From positions 62,001-126,000 of the forward strand of contig CP060758.1 in the NCBI GenBank assembly GCA_023205875.1: DNA of 64,000 bases. The letters run 5' to 3'. The notes beneath the pieces were generated by a model, which made no database searches, had not been told where the DNA came from, and saw only the letters and a list, made by a program, of their open reading frames with translations. Origin of the DNA: Chloropicon primus. Its lineage: Eukaryota > Chlorophyta > Chloropicophyceae > Chloropicales > Chloropicaceae. This document shows, piece by piece, positions 37,944 through 48,500 of the stretch (its first letter is position 1; every line of letters begins with the position of its first letter). The translations under genes were made by a program, and so were the position numbers.

Positions 37944-38391
37944 TCACGTGCTCCCTCGGCCCTGGAGCTTGTTCATTGTTGTACAATGATGATCCCATTG
38001 ATGGGATGAGAGTCAAGAAAAGGAACAAGGAACCCAGGAACCCAAACCAATCTATAATATTTGTCCCTCCAGGATCCTGATAGGACATCTCCTTCTCGTT
38101 CTCGTTCTCGTTCTCGTTCTCGTTCTCGTTCTCCTTGATTCTCCCTCGCTGTTGTGGGGGGTTGATCCCAAGGACATTTTCTTGGACTTTGTGCAGGATT
38201 AGGCGAGACGCGTGGCCCAGAGGAGAGACAGAGACGAGAACAGGAACGAAAGAGAAGCAAGCGAGGAAGACCAAGCAAGCGAAGGGATCCAGGAGCACGA
38301 GGGGGATCGGACCTTGTGGACCAAGACACGGCCAAGAGGCCCAGCAACCCACCTTTGCGTCCCTTCCCTCGAAACACGAGGTCGAGGTATC
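37944..38391. other. non-coding gap with GTTCTC microsatellite
   Basis: Contains (GTTCTC) in about seven copies at 38095-38133. Nothing resembling the missing Z-ISO C-terminus was found. Confidence 0.45.
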
Positions 38392-40576
38392 ATGGAAAGG
38401 GAGAGGAGAAGGTTCAGTGTGAAGCCCTGTGGGGGAGTCGTTTTTATGTAAGTAGACGAAACCGAGGAACGCGACAAGGGATGCGGGTATGGAGCGAGGG
38501 TATGCAGAGGGGTTTGGGGAGTACGCTAGGGGTTCTCTTCGAATCAAGATGCCCATCTTTGGACCGAGAACCAAACTTTTTTCCGTCTCTATCTTGGGTT
38601 GTGGTGGATACCTTGGCCGTGGGAAGCTTTTCCTTTCGTTAGCGCGCTGGACTCCCTTGACTTCACCCTCTGATACAAATGTTCGCTTCGCTCTGCTTTT
38701 CTTTTCATCACAGAATCGACACGTCCGCGTCCATGCTGAATGGGGACTTTGGGCCATCGCGATGGGTGGCACAGAAGGTGAGTCTCGCGCGATGAAAACC
38801 GCGTCAAGGAAGAAGAAGAAAGACCAACGAAAAAAACCAAGAGACCAAGGACTGACAATCACCTCGCGTGCTCTTAAAGACTCTGGTGCAGAACATCTGC
38901 GACTCGATATTGTCCGGGTCGCCTGAGAAGCAGCTGTCGAGCTTCTTCGGCCTGGTTCACTCCAACACCAGCAAGACGGCCTTGGGAGTCCTCCCGTGCA
39001 AAGGGAATTATCTCTCCCTGATGGAATCGCTCGAGAGCTTGACGTACAACGCGGAAGAAGACAACTCGATCGACTTGTCCAAGTCTTTGAGACTCCTCAA
39101 GGTATGCTGGTCCCACTCCATCGCCCTGTTCTTGCTTGAGCCAAGCGGCACTAACGTCGGCAAATCGCGACTCCTCAGCTCTCTCTCAAACAAGAAGGAA
39201 GGGCTCCACCGAGGGTGGTCATCCTCACCTCAAGCGTCCCCTCTTGCGAGGAGCCACTCGTCAAGATCTCTGACAAGGTTGGCAGAGTGGACTGCATTTA
39301 CTTGAGAGGTGCGAACGAGAACGCAGAAGAGGAGGCGGACATGCGCGAGTACTGCGCTCAGCATTTTGGGAAGCTTTTGTGTTTGGATCCATTTGACGCA
39401 TACGGGCAGGAGACCTGGGAGTGGCAGGAGGACTTGCTTTGTCAGCTCGCCCTATCCCACAAGGAGCGCTCCTGTCCGTTCGATTTCAATGCCGAGGAGG
39501 GGAGCACGAGGTTCTCCCACCAACGGGGCTTGCGGTTTCCCGATCCCCATGGAAAGTCCAGGTCGACAATGAAAATGGTGGACTCTTGCCGAGGGGAGAG
39601 CCTGGACAGCTACCAGCACTTGAGCTCGGACGGGTTTGCGCATTCGTGGCTGCCATCGTACAGCAACCTGGCTAAGAAGTACGAAGAGAAGGTGCTGCCT
39701 GGTGCCTGGTACCTGGTGATCATGGACTCTCTGTGCAAGTGGCAGACCGTTTTCTCCTGCAAGGCTGGACGGATGGTTTCCAAGGCCAGCAGACATGAGC
39801 CCGGCAAGAGAGTCCTGGAGCCCAGGCCGAGGAGAGGCCTCCTGAAGCTGCTTTACTCTGCCGACATCGACTCGTGGTGCATGCAGTGGAAGCAGGATGA
39901 CGAGTCTGAGGTGGTGCAGGGTCTGCCGCCATTGGTGGCGAGGGAAAGGGAGCCCGAGGACGAGCTCTCGATCAGGTTCACGGGTCCATCGAAGATCAAA
40001 TTGGAGGCCGTGCCCTGCGAAACGGGTGAGGTCATAGGAGCTCACTTAGTTTCGACCCCGTACAAGAGGCAGCACGTCTTCTTTTGGCTGCAGGAGGAGT
40101 TCACCTCGGAGCACGGGGGAGGGGCCAAGGGCCTGGTGAGAAAGCTAGAGGATGCGATTCGGAAGGAGGGTCAGGAGCACACCAGCTCGAGCAGGAACCC
40201 ACTCCTCACGATAGGTTCGGAGAAGATACAGTTTGAGAGTGTCCTCTTGAATCTCATGTCGTCCTGCAACAGCAAGACGCAGCAGGCTCGTTGTCCGATC
40301 TCCGGAAAGAGGGGAGATGGGGGAATGCTGAACGCCAAGGAGAGCAACGAGTCTGAAATGGGCGCGATGGAGGAAGAGGATGACCTAGACAAGGGCTTCT
40401 ATAGCTGGACAGCAAAACTTGACGCGGACCTGACAGATGTTGAGAGGAAGCTTGGCTCAGAATCTAACTTGGCTCAGATGCAGACCTCTCACAAGGCGCC
40501 TCCCACGGCTGCTGGCGTCCCCCCAGGAACAGAGGTGAACGAGGAGGACTCCTCCATGCTATTCGAGTTGGACTGA
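38392..40576 (+). CDS. von Willebrand factor A domain protein (Rpn10/Ssl1-like start)
   Basis: Four exons: 38392-38447, 38714-38777, 38880-39101, 39179-40576; introns of 266, 102 and 77 nt, all in phase, giving 579 residues. Exons 1 and 2 join in the first beta strand: CGGVVFIIDTSASMLNGDF, a MIDAS motif DxSxS. Then GPSRWVAQKTLVQNICDSIL echoes the start of proteasome Rpn10 (NGDYSPSRFQAQAEAVNLIC), followed by FFGLVHSNTSKTALGVLPC and RVVILTSSVP. The vWA domain ends near residue 185; the remaining ~390 residues are unrecognised, with YEEKVLPGAWYLVIMDSLCK and an acidic C-terminus. Length and C-terminus rule out Rpn10 itself (about 370 residues with UIMs). Integrator or TFIIH-type vWA subunits are alternatives. 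Confidence 0.72.
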
Positions 40577-40672
40577 TTACTGTAAAGCCCCTTGTATTTT
40601 TAATCTCTCTATATATATTATTAACGGACATGTCGTTGGAAAGCCATATCTTACAACGATGTTGATAAAGGT

Positions 40673-42274
40673 TCACACGTCGGCAGGAGATTCCCACTCG
40701 TCGATTTCCGACTCAGCAGGGTCTTCTACCGGGTTGCGGCGCGTTGACATCTGCCGCTTTCGCCTAGGCGCGCGAGAAGTCTGCTCGTCCCTCTTCCTCT
40801 TCGCATCCTCCTCTCGCTTCTGATTCAGCTTCCTTTGTTTATCTCGTTCCGCTCGTCCTCGCTCCCGTTCCAACCTTTTCTTCTGAGATTCGAGGGCCGT
40901 GGTTACCTTCTTGAGCCTCTTGGTCAGTCCATCTGTATTGGGCCAATCATCATCTGCCTTGGACTCTTCCACTGGTTCTTTTCCCTCCGCAGACCCATTC
41001 TTCGCATCTTGCTCCTCCTTCTCGCGCTTCTTTCGAGTGTGGACGCAAGACACGCATTGGCAGCCCTCTTTGTGCCTAAACTGCTCCCTCTTCTTCAAGT
41101 TGGCCTCCACGTTGGTCTCATCACGGGTAAAAGCCTCTGCGTACTCGGGGTCGTTCCTGATCTTATCGAACGCCCCGTAGCCGTGCTTGTAGACGCCAAA
41201 GAGCAAGGCCTTGTCCGCTGCCGTGGACCACCATTCAATTGGAGGCGAGCTGTCCGCCATGGTGGCCATCAGGTCTTCGAACTGTTCGATTTTGGACTCA
41301 TCCATACCCATCAGAGCAGCTTCATTGATCAAATCCATAAGCCTCAGCTTTCTCAGCCACGACAACCCAAGCTTGTCTATTTTCGGCCAAGGGTTCGAGA
41401 GCTCCGGGATCGCTATGGCGCCTTCCTCCTTGTACTCACTAATCTTGCGGATAGCGAAGGCGTCCTCCTTAGGCACGGGGCCGGGGCGAGCTGCTCCTGC
41501 GCCCTTCTTCCCCTCCCCCGTCGCCCCCTCCCCGTCTTCCCCCTCCTTCTCTTGCTTCTCCTTCTCCTTTTTCAACTTGGCCTCCCTCAGCTGATCCTGA
41601 GACTCCTTGAGAGCCACGAGCAAGGTGTAGGTCAAGTTGCGTATGTCGTGCACGCCGTGAACCAGCTGCGTGTGCTCCTCCAGGAGCTGCTTCTGGATCC
41701 TCCCCCACTCTCCCATCCCGTACGTCAGGAGGATCTTCCTCAGCTTGTCCTGCTCGTACTTCCTCCACTCCTTGCCAGTGCTCTCCGGAATGTCCTTCTG
41801 CAAAGACCAGCCCACCTTCTTGTTGCAGGGCCTGTTCTTCGTCCCCAGCTCCACCCCGTGCCCACTGGTGCCGTTAGGATACAAGTTCTTCGCCTTGGCC
41901 TCCTTCTTCGCCATCCTTTGCCTCTGCCTGCTCCTCCTCTTCAAATCATCACGCCACTTCCGCTGGTCCACTTGAATCCTCTCCAGCTTGCTCTTCGTTT
42001 GCCTCTCCAGCAGTTCCGCCCACAACTCGATCCCACGTTTCCGTCGCGAAGGGTCACTCCCCAACCCACGCGAAGAAGACAAAACCCTTTCGTAGACATC
42101 TTCCAGCTTCTCCGTCTCTATGGCGGACACGGACACGCCCTCCGTTCCGTCCACCTCCTCCCACAGCCCCTCCGTCATCCTCCCTCCCCTCAAGAAGCTT
42201 CGGCTTCGCTTCAACGACGACCGCCACACCCCAACGCCTCGACTCCCTTCCGCTTCCTCCAAATCCCCATCCAT
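40673..42274 (-). CDS. SANT-domain chromatin protein, CHD C-terminus-like
   Basis: The ATG at 42274 (MDGDLEEAEG) gives 533 residues; the frame is open 39 codons further upstream through repeats. Two SANT/SLIDE-like regions: KEWRKYEQDKLRKILLTYG with GEWGRIQKQLLEEH, and PPIEWWSTAADKALLFGVYK with HGYGAFDKIRNDPEYAEAF. The second is close to the 'WW..e.D..LL.GvykHGyg.yd.I..DP' of CHD6-9-type remodellers, but no chromodomain or ATPase is present, so this is a stand-alone DNA/histone-binding protein. Highly charged Lys/Glu linkers and a basic C-terminus fit a nuclear protein. Its 5' end is tandemly duplicated upstream. Convergent with the vWA gene (96 bases between stops). Confidence 0.7.
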   Translation of the reverse strand: MDGDLEEAEGSRGVGVWRSSLKRSRSFLRGGRMTEGLWEEVDGTEGVSVSAIETEKLEDVYERVLSSSRGLGSDPSRRKRGIELWAELLERQTKSKLERIQVDQRKWRDDLKRRSRQRQRMAKKEAKAKNLYPNGTSGHGVELGTKNRPCNKKVGWSLQKDIPESTGKEWRKYEQDKLRKILLTYGMGEWGRIQKQLLEEHTQLVHGVHDIRNLTYTLLVALKESQDQLREAKLKKEKEKQEKEGEDGEGATGEGKKGAGAARPGPVPKEDAFAIRKISEYKEEGAIAIPELSNPWPKIDKLGLSWLRKLRLMDLINEAALMGMDESKIEQFEDLMATMADSSPPIEWWSTAADKALLFGVYKHGYGAFDKIRNDPEYAEAFTRDETNVEANLKKREQFRHKEGCQCVSCVHTRKKREKEEQDAKNGSAEGKEPVEESKADDDWPNTDGLTKRLKKVTTALESQKKRLERERGRAERDKQRKLNQKREEDAKRKRDEQTSRAPRRKRQMSTRRNPVEDPAESEIDEWESPADV

Positions 42275-42294
42275 CAGTGGAGGAGGCCAGGCAT

Positions 42295-42325
<31 letters not shown>

Positions 42326-42677
42326 TGTGTCAGAGTGTGAGAGGGTGAGGGTGGTGGAGGACAATACAATGTCTGCATCCTTCACCACCATTCATCATGA
42401 CTACGCTTCCGCTTCCTCCAAATCCCCATCCCCATCGAGGATCAGAGGAGGATGAGGCATCATCCATCATCAGTGGAGGAGGCCAGGCATGAGAGAGAGA
42501 AAGAGAGAGAGAGACTGTGTGTCAGAGTGTGAGAGGATGAGGGTGGTGGAGGACAATACAATGTCTGCATCCTTCACCACCATTCATCATGACTACGCTT
42601 CCGCTTCCTCCAAATCCCCATCCCCATCGAGGATCAGAGGAGGATGAGGCATCATCCATCAGTGGAGGAGGCCAGGC

Positions 42678-42713
<36 letters not shown>

Positions 42714-42850
42714 GTGTCAGAGTGTGAGAGGGTGAGGGTGGTGGAGGACAATACAATGTCTGCATCCTTCACCACCATTCATCATGACTACGCTTCCGCT
42801 TCCTCCAAATCCTCATCCCCATCGAGGATCAGATCAGCATCATCCATCAT
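42275..42850. repeat. ~190-bp tandem repeat carrying copies of the SANT gene's 5' end
   Basis: Three to four copies of a 187-194-bp unit: a GA run (42297-42322, 42491-42513, 42679-42710), GTCAGAGTGTGAGAGG, ACAATACAATGTCTGCATCC, TTCACCACCATTCATCATGA and GCTTCCTCCAAATCC. The last block equals the first codons of the SANT gene (minus strand, around 42250-42274), so each unit repeats the start-codon area. Length differences lie in the GA run. Confidence 0.9.
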
Positions 42851-43467
42851 CAGTGGATGAGAGTGCGTGCGTGTGTCATGTGGGGCGATGGGAAGAGGGT
42901 TTGCCTCGTCTTTACCTCGTCTTTGCCTCGCTGGCAGGGATTTCATACAATACAAATACATTACCAGTACAAGTGGTGTGCCCATGGACTGAAAACTAGA
43001 AAACAAGTGCTCCACTTGCTTTGACGATCAGGTGGCCTGCGATTCGGACTCTGCTTCCGTCGGGAGAGATCTGGTCCTCGGTGATACGGTCACGGTCAGC
43101 GGATAATCCCCAGCCTCACTCTTACCCCTCCCTGCCGCAGCCTAGGGCACCAAAGCCACCAAAGCCACCAGTGGCCTCCAAAGTCTGTGGAGCCAGCAGC
43201 GAATTTGATCTCAAAGGCCAAAACCTAAAAGCGGGGATCGTCCACCACGGAGTGTAGCAAGGTGAGTTGCGGATGGCATGTGGAGGGCGAGGGGGGGGAG
43301 AGGAGACGCGATCGTCGATGGATGGAATCGTCGTCTCGCGCTCGTTCTAACGAGCCCTCGCTCGAAGGAGTTGACGACGTGGGGAAGATTTTAGAAACTG
43401 AACAACTTTCTTCTCTCTGCTTTGCATTGATCGGCGTCAGAGTGAGAGAGAGAGCGAGCGAGGAGAG
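42851..43467. other. gap with unassigned short open stretches
   Basis: Neither strand gives a full gene. On the minus strand a ~32-codon run ends at 43004-43007 with a protein-like sequence (DRITEDQISPDGSRVRIAGH then LIVKASGALVF and a stop). On the plus strand CAAGGTGAGT at 43257-43266 is a good splice donor and could belong to a 5'-UTR intron of NTF2. I could not join these into a gene. Confidence 0.25.
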
Positions 43468-44269
43468 ATGACTGACTTCGAGTCCGTAGGCAAGGTCAGT
43501 GAGTGATCGGCGTGGAGGAGGCCTCCGCCGAGATCGAAGGAACGCGACTGGCGCGACGAGGATGCCGTCATCGTGCGGGAAGTTTTGGGAAAGAGAAACG
43601 GAAGGCCTTCACGACGGTTGGAAGGAGATGGCCGTGCCCTCGTCGGAGGGTGGTGACAGGGGAGGTGTCCCAGCCTTCTCTTTGCCCTCCGATGGTTTTT
43701 GCCAAGCCATCCCTCCACCGTTCGGGACGAGAGGACTTGCTTGCTTTCCAACACCACCCGAATGTTTCTCTGGGCACTGCTAGTTTGATCTTGTCGAGTG
43801 TGTGTGTGTGTGTTGAGTGGTATCTGGAGCCGCCTTCGCTTCGATCTTGCGTCCCGACGTTCTCCCTTTGCAGTGGCTGACCCCGCTCCTTGATGTCTCG
43901 TTTTGACCACGACAGGCTTTCGTTGGGCACTACTACAAGACCTTTGATGCCCCAGGAGGCAGGGCGCAGCTTGGGAGCTTGTATCAGGACACCTCCATGT
44001 TGACGTGGGAGGGCCAGCAGATGCAAGGCGCGCAGGCCATTGTTCAGAAGCTGAGTTCGCTGCCCTTCCAGTCGTGCACGCACCACGTGTCCACTATGGA
44101 CTGCCAACCTTCTGGGCAAACGGGTGGCATCATCGTGTCAGTTACGGGCCAGCTTCTGGTCGAAGGGGAGCAGCACCCCCTCAAGTTCTCCCAAGTCTTC
44201 CAGCTGATGCCTTCCACCCCTGGTAACTACTTCGTACTCAACGACATCTTCAGGCTGAATTATGCTTGA
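43468..44269 (+). CDS. NTF2: nuclear transport factor 2
   Basis: Exons 43468-43494 (MTDFESVGK) and 43916-44269, with a 421-nt GTCAGT...ACAG intron, give 126 residues. The match to NTF2 is nearly collinear: FVGHYYKTFD, LGSLYQDTSMLTWEGQQMQG, AIVQKLSSLPFQSCTHHVST, MDCQPSGQTGGIIVSVTGQL, LKFSQVFQLMPSTPGNYFVL, NDIFRLNYA at the C-terminus. The homodimer binds Ran-GDP and FxFG nucleoporins and returns Ran to the nucleus. The donor GTCAGT is less usual than GTAAGT/GTGAGT seen in neighbours. Confidence 0.97.
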
Positions 44270-44590
44270 GGCCAAAACAAACTCTGTGCCAAGGGAGAGC
44301 TCGAGCGCTTTTTATCTATGATTGTTCCCAAGCACCCGTTCCCCCCTGCCACAATCACCCGCGAGGAGGGAGGACCATGACAGAGACGGATGGGAGCGAC
44401 AGATGCGTCACTGGCACCCTCCACAGCCTCCACTCCATCGCTTCCCCACCGCCCGTTGCATTGCCTCGCATTGCCCCCGACCCTCGCTCCTCCTCCCTCC
44501 TCCAAAATATCTCTCATGCTTCGCGCTCGAGGGAGAGGAGGAGGCGAGGGTGTTCGTCCAGGGAAAGCGAGGGAGTGCGCATCAAAGGTG
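44270..44590. other. short gap between NTF2 and the cytochrome b561 gene
   Basis: Contains the 3' end of NTF2 and the 5' leader of the next gene. The b561 frame is open upstream and has a further ATG at 44516, which would add 25 Arg/Gly-rich residues. Confidence 0.4.
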
Positions 44591-45525
44591 ATGAAGATGC
44601 CGACGATGTCCCTTTGGATGCGCGGGACGTCCACCCTTGTGGCAGCATACGTCATACTTTATCTATTCGATTGGTCCCTCTTCAGTTGGCACCCACTGTG
44701 CATGACGCTCGGGTATGCCGTGCTCATGGGCGAGGCCGTGCGCATCGCCATCGACTTCAGGTCTACGGAAGGGCAAGAGAGGGTCAAGAGGATCACGAGG
44801 CATATGCTGGTTAACCTCGGAACTCTCGCTCTGATTACTGTTGGGTTTGCTTCGATATACAAGAACAAGGCAAGTGTGTGGTTGGATGTCAGAATAATCG
44901 AGTTGTGTGCTCGCTTTGTTTGTTTTAAGCAGGGGAAGGAGCCTCTATTGATTGCAGCCCCAACACCGACAGTGGTGTGGAAACTGACGCGGGAGTTCTC
45001 TCTCTCCCTCCCTCCCTCCCCCTCCTCTCTGCCCGCCCGTGCCCCGCTTGAAACTGAAACGGAGAGCAGATTAGGCTGGGCAAGGACCATTACAAGTCTT
45101 ACCATGCAAAGTTGGGCCTCTTCGTGTTCATCATGACCGTGTTTGTGGTAGCCGGAGGTCTGCTGAGCTTCAAGAAGCTAGGGCTAATCAATATCTTCCC
45201 CGAAAAACACCATGGGCTGGTGAAGACGCTGCATAGGTTGGGCGGTGGGACGACCTTCTTCCTCTCTTTGGTCGTTATGGAGTTGGGCTGCATGACTGGG
45301 GCAGTCAAGAAGCATGGAGTATTCGTACAAAGCATGCTGCAGATCTCTATTGCTGCCATCTTTGTTATGATGCTGGTATTCAGTGCCAAAGGGTCGGGTA
45401 CTGGGAACCCGTCGGGGTCCTATTCCCAAGTCAACAACTCGAGGAATACTAGGGAAGAGGATCACTATGAGATCTCGATGGAGAAGTTGCCTGTATCATC
45501 ATCAAGTTTCGAAAGCAGTCGCTAA
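44591..45525 (+). CDS. cytochrome b561-domain protein (GC-AG intron)
   Basis: Exons 44591-44869 and 45070-45525 give 244 residues; the 200-nt intron starts AACAAG/GCAAGT and ends GAGCAG, a GC-AG intron with an otherwise perfect donor. The product has about five to six membrane helices with four histidines spaced as in the b561 fold: SLFSWHPLCM, ITRHMLVNLG, YKSYHAKLGLF and LVKTLHRLGGG, expected to bind two hemes. It would move electrons across a membrane, typically from ascorbate or a similar donor. The tail is Ser-rich and hydrophilic. The small size and absence of DOMON or other domains fit the CYB561D-type. An earlier ATG at 44516 is possible. Confidence 0.85.
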
Positions 45526-45565
45526 TATTTGTAAAACATGCATTTTAGTGCCCACGACCACAAGT

Positions 45566-48500
45566 TTAGCTTCCACTGACCCAGTTCCACAAATTAGCGC
45601 CCGCTGTCTTCAGTGCCTCGTCAATCTGCACATCCTCTCCGTCTTCATCGGAGTCTTCCACTGCTTCGGCCGCCATCTTATCGAACAGCGAGCCGATATC
45701 CTTGGGACCTTCTTTTTGAGACTTCTCCTCGATGGACGGTCTTCTTGCTGGTTTCTCACTGATCTCCCACCCCTCCTCGGCGCCGCTGTTCCACGAATCA
45801 TCCAGAATCACGGCAGCTTCAGCAGCAGTATCTGGTGGACCGGAAATCGTTGGAGCACTCTGCACGCCGCCCAAGAGCTTCTTCTTCGCTTCTTCCAATT
45901 CCATTGACAATTTTGAATTCTCGTGCTTTGAAAGTGAGAGCTCCTTCTCTTTTGCTTCCAGCTTCTCCTGGATGTTCTTGCCTTTCACTACTGCTGCCTT
46001 CAGCTTGTGCATGGTGTCTTTTTGCTTCTGTTGCAACTTTGAATAGTCCTCGCCCGGCTCTGCTGACGCGGGTGGAGGACTTTGCTGGGAGAGCTCTTCG
46101 ATCTGTTGTTCTTTCTCCTTCAAAGTGGCGGCTGCCTTATCAAATTCTTCCTGGATTGCGCCAAGCCTGGTTTCCAGTTCTTCTGTGTGCAAGAGCTTCT
46201 CCTTCATGCCTTCCTCCAACTTCAAGAATTCATCTTGCATCTCTTGAGCTTTCAGATTATCTTCCTTTTCCTTGTGCAGGTTTGTTTCCAGTTGCGATAT
46301 GTATTCCTTCTGCAAGCCCATCTCCTGCTTCAGCTCCCTCAGTTCAGATGAAGTCTGCGAGTCATTCTTTGCTCCGTTCGCCTGCAAGTCGTTGATTTGC
46401 TCTTGCTTCACATTAATCTCTCGCATCAGCTGTTCCATCTCACTTTGAAGCATTCTTTCCGAGTTCAGCTTGTTCTGTTGTGCCTCTTCCACCTTGGTCT
46501 GAAGCTTACTTATGTCACCGTCCTTCGAAGCAACCGCACTTTGCAACAGCTCTATTTCGTGTGCTTTCTCCTCCAGCTCAGACCTCGCTCCCTCATTCTG
46601 GTCTGCTCTTTCCCTTTCAATATGGAGTCTGCTCTCGAGCTCCGCAATCAATTGCTGTTGCTCAACGGCCTCATCCTCTGCGATCAATTCCCGTTGCTCT
46701 TTCATCTCGAGCGCGACGAGCTTCTCCTTCAGCTCAGCCCCAGCAGCCTCGCTCTGGTTCGCCCGTTCCCTCTCCTCCTCGAGCTTGCCCTGCAGATCAG
46801 CTATCATTTGGCCTTGCTCAGAAGCATCATCCGCCTCAGCATTCGCTCGCTCGCTCAACTGTTGCTCCAGCTCCGCAACCTTGGCACGCAGACCCTCCGC
46901 GTCGGAAGAAGAAGCGCTCCTCATGTTCTCAACCTCGGCGGCCAAGCTCTCTACTTGCTGGGCGAGATCGACCTCTCTCTGCTCCAGCGATGACACCTTG
47001 GCCTCAGCCTCGTCTCTCTGGCTCAAGGACAACGCAGATGCGGCTTCCAGCTTCGTGTTCTCGTCCTCCATCTCGCTTATCTGCTCCTGCAGTGCAGCCA
47101 GCTCGCTGAGCTTCTCCTTCAGCTCAGCCCCAGCAGCCTCGCTCTGGTTCGCCCGTTCCCTCTCCCCCTCGAGCTTGCCCTGCAGATCAGCTATCATTTG
47201 GCCTTGCTCAGAAGCATCATCCGCCTCAGCATTCGCTCGCTCGCTCAACTGTTGCTCCAGCTCCGCAACCTTGGCACGCAGACCCTCCGCGTCGGAAGAA
47301 GAAGCGCTCCTCATGTTCTCAACCTCGGCGGCCAAGCTCTCTACTTGCTGGGCGAGATCGACCTCTCTCTGCTCCAGCGATGACACCTTGGCCTCAGCCT
47401 CGTCTCTCTGGCTCAAGGACAACGCAGATGCGGCTTCCAGCTTCGTGTTCTCGTCCTCCATCTCGCTTATCTGCTCCTGCAGTGCAGCCAGCTCGCTGAG
47501 CGTCTCCTTCAGCTCAGCCCCAGCAGCCTCGCTCTGGTTCGCCCGTTCCCTCTCCTCCTCGAGCTTGCCCTGCAGATCAGCTATCATTTGGCCTTGCTCA
47601 GAAGCATCATCCGCCTCAGCATTCGCTCGCTCGCTCAACTGTTGCTCCAGCTCCGCAACCTTGGCACGCAGACCCTCCGCGTCGGAAGAAGAAGCGCTCC
47701 TCATGTTCTCAACCTCGGCGGCCAAGCTCTCTACTTGCTGGGCGAGATCGACCTCTCTCTGCTCCAGCGATGACACCTTGGCCTCAGCCTCGTCTCTCTG
47801 GCTCAAGGACAACGCAGATGCGGCTTCCAGCTTCGTGTTCTCGTCCTCCATCTCGCTTATCTGCTCCTGCAGTGCAGCCAGCTCGCTGAGCGTCTCCTTC
47901 AGCTCAGCCCCAGCAGCCTCGCTCTGGTTCGCCCGTTCCCTCTCCTCCTCGAGCTTGCCCTGCAGATCAGCTATCATTTGGCTCTGTTCGGCGGCATTGG
48001 ACTCTGCAGCATCGTCATCAACGGCACCTCCTTTCTCTTCATACCCCTTCAACCTTTTCTGGGCTTCTTGGAACTGCTGTTCAATGGCCTTTCCCTTCTT
48101 CACGGCAGCCCTCAGCTTCGTCATTGTTCCAGATTCTTTGCTTTTCAAAGCTTTGATTTCCTCCTCCAACTCTTCCAGCACCTTTGCGTCTGCCCCTGAC
48201 CCCTTTCCTTCCTCCTTCTCTTCCTCCAAAGATTTGATGAGGTTGGCCTTCTCCTCGATCTCACAGGCTTGGCTCGCGATCTCACTGTGCAGCGCCTCCT
48301 TCTCCTCTTCCGTCTTCTTCCCAATTTGCTCCATCCGCTTCTTGAGCACCTGGACCTGCTTCTCTGCCTTCCTCTTTTGAAGCTCGGCCGTTCTCACCTT
48401 CTTGCTCGCGTTCCCTGCCTCTTCCTCGCTCGCGTTCCTTGCAAGGATAACAGCCTGCAGCTGCTCGGACTGCAAAGTCTCCCTCCCCTTCATCTCCTCG

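Noticed and set aside
46512-48380. 622-codon Ser/Ala-rich plus-strand frame
   Set aside because: Antisense shadow of the repeated coiled-coil gene; its repeats merely mirror the 390-bp units.
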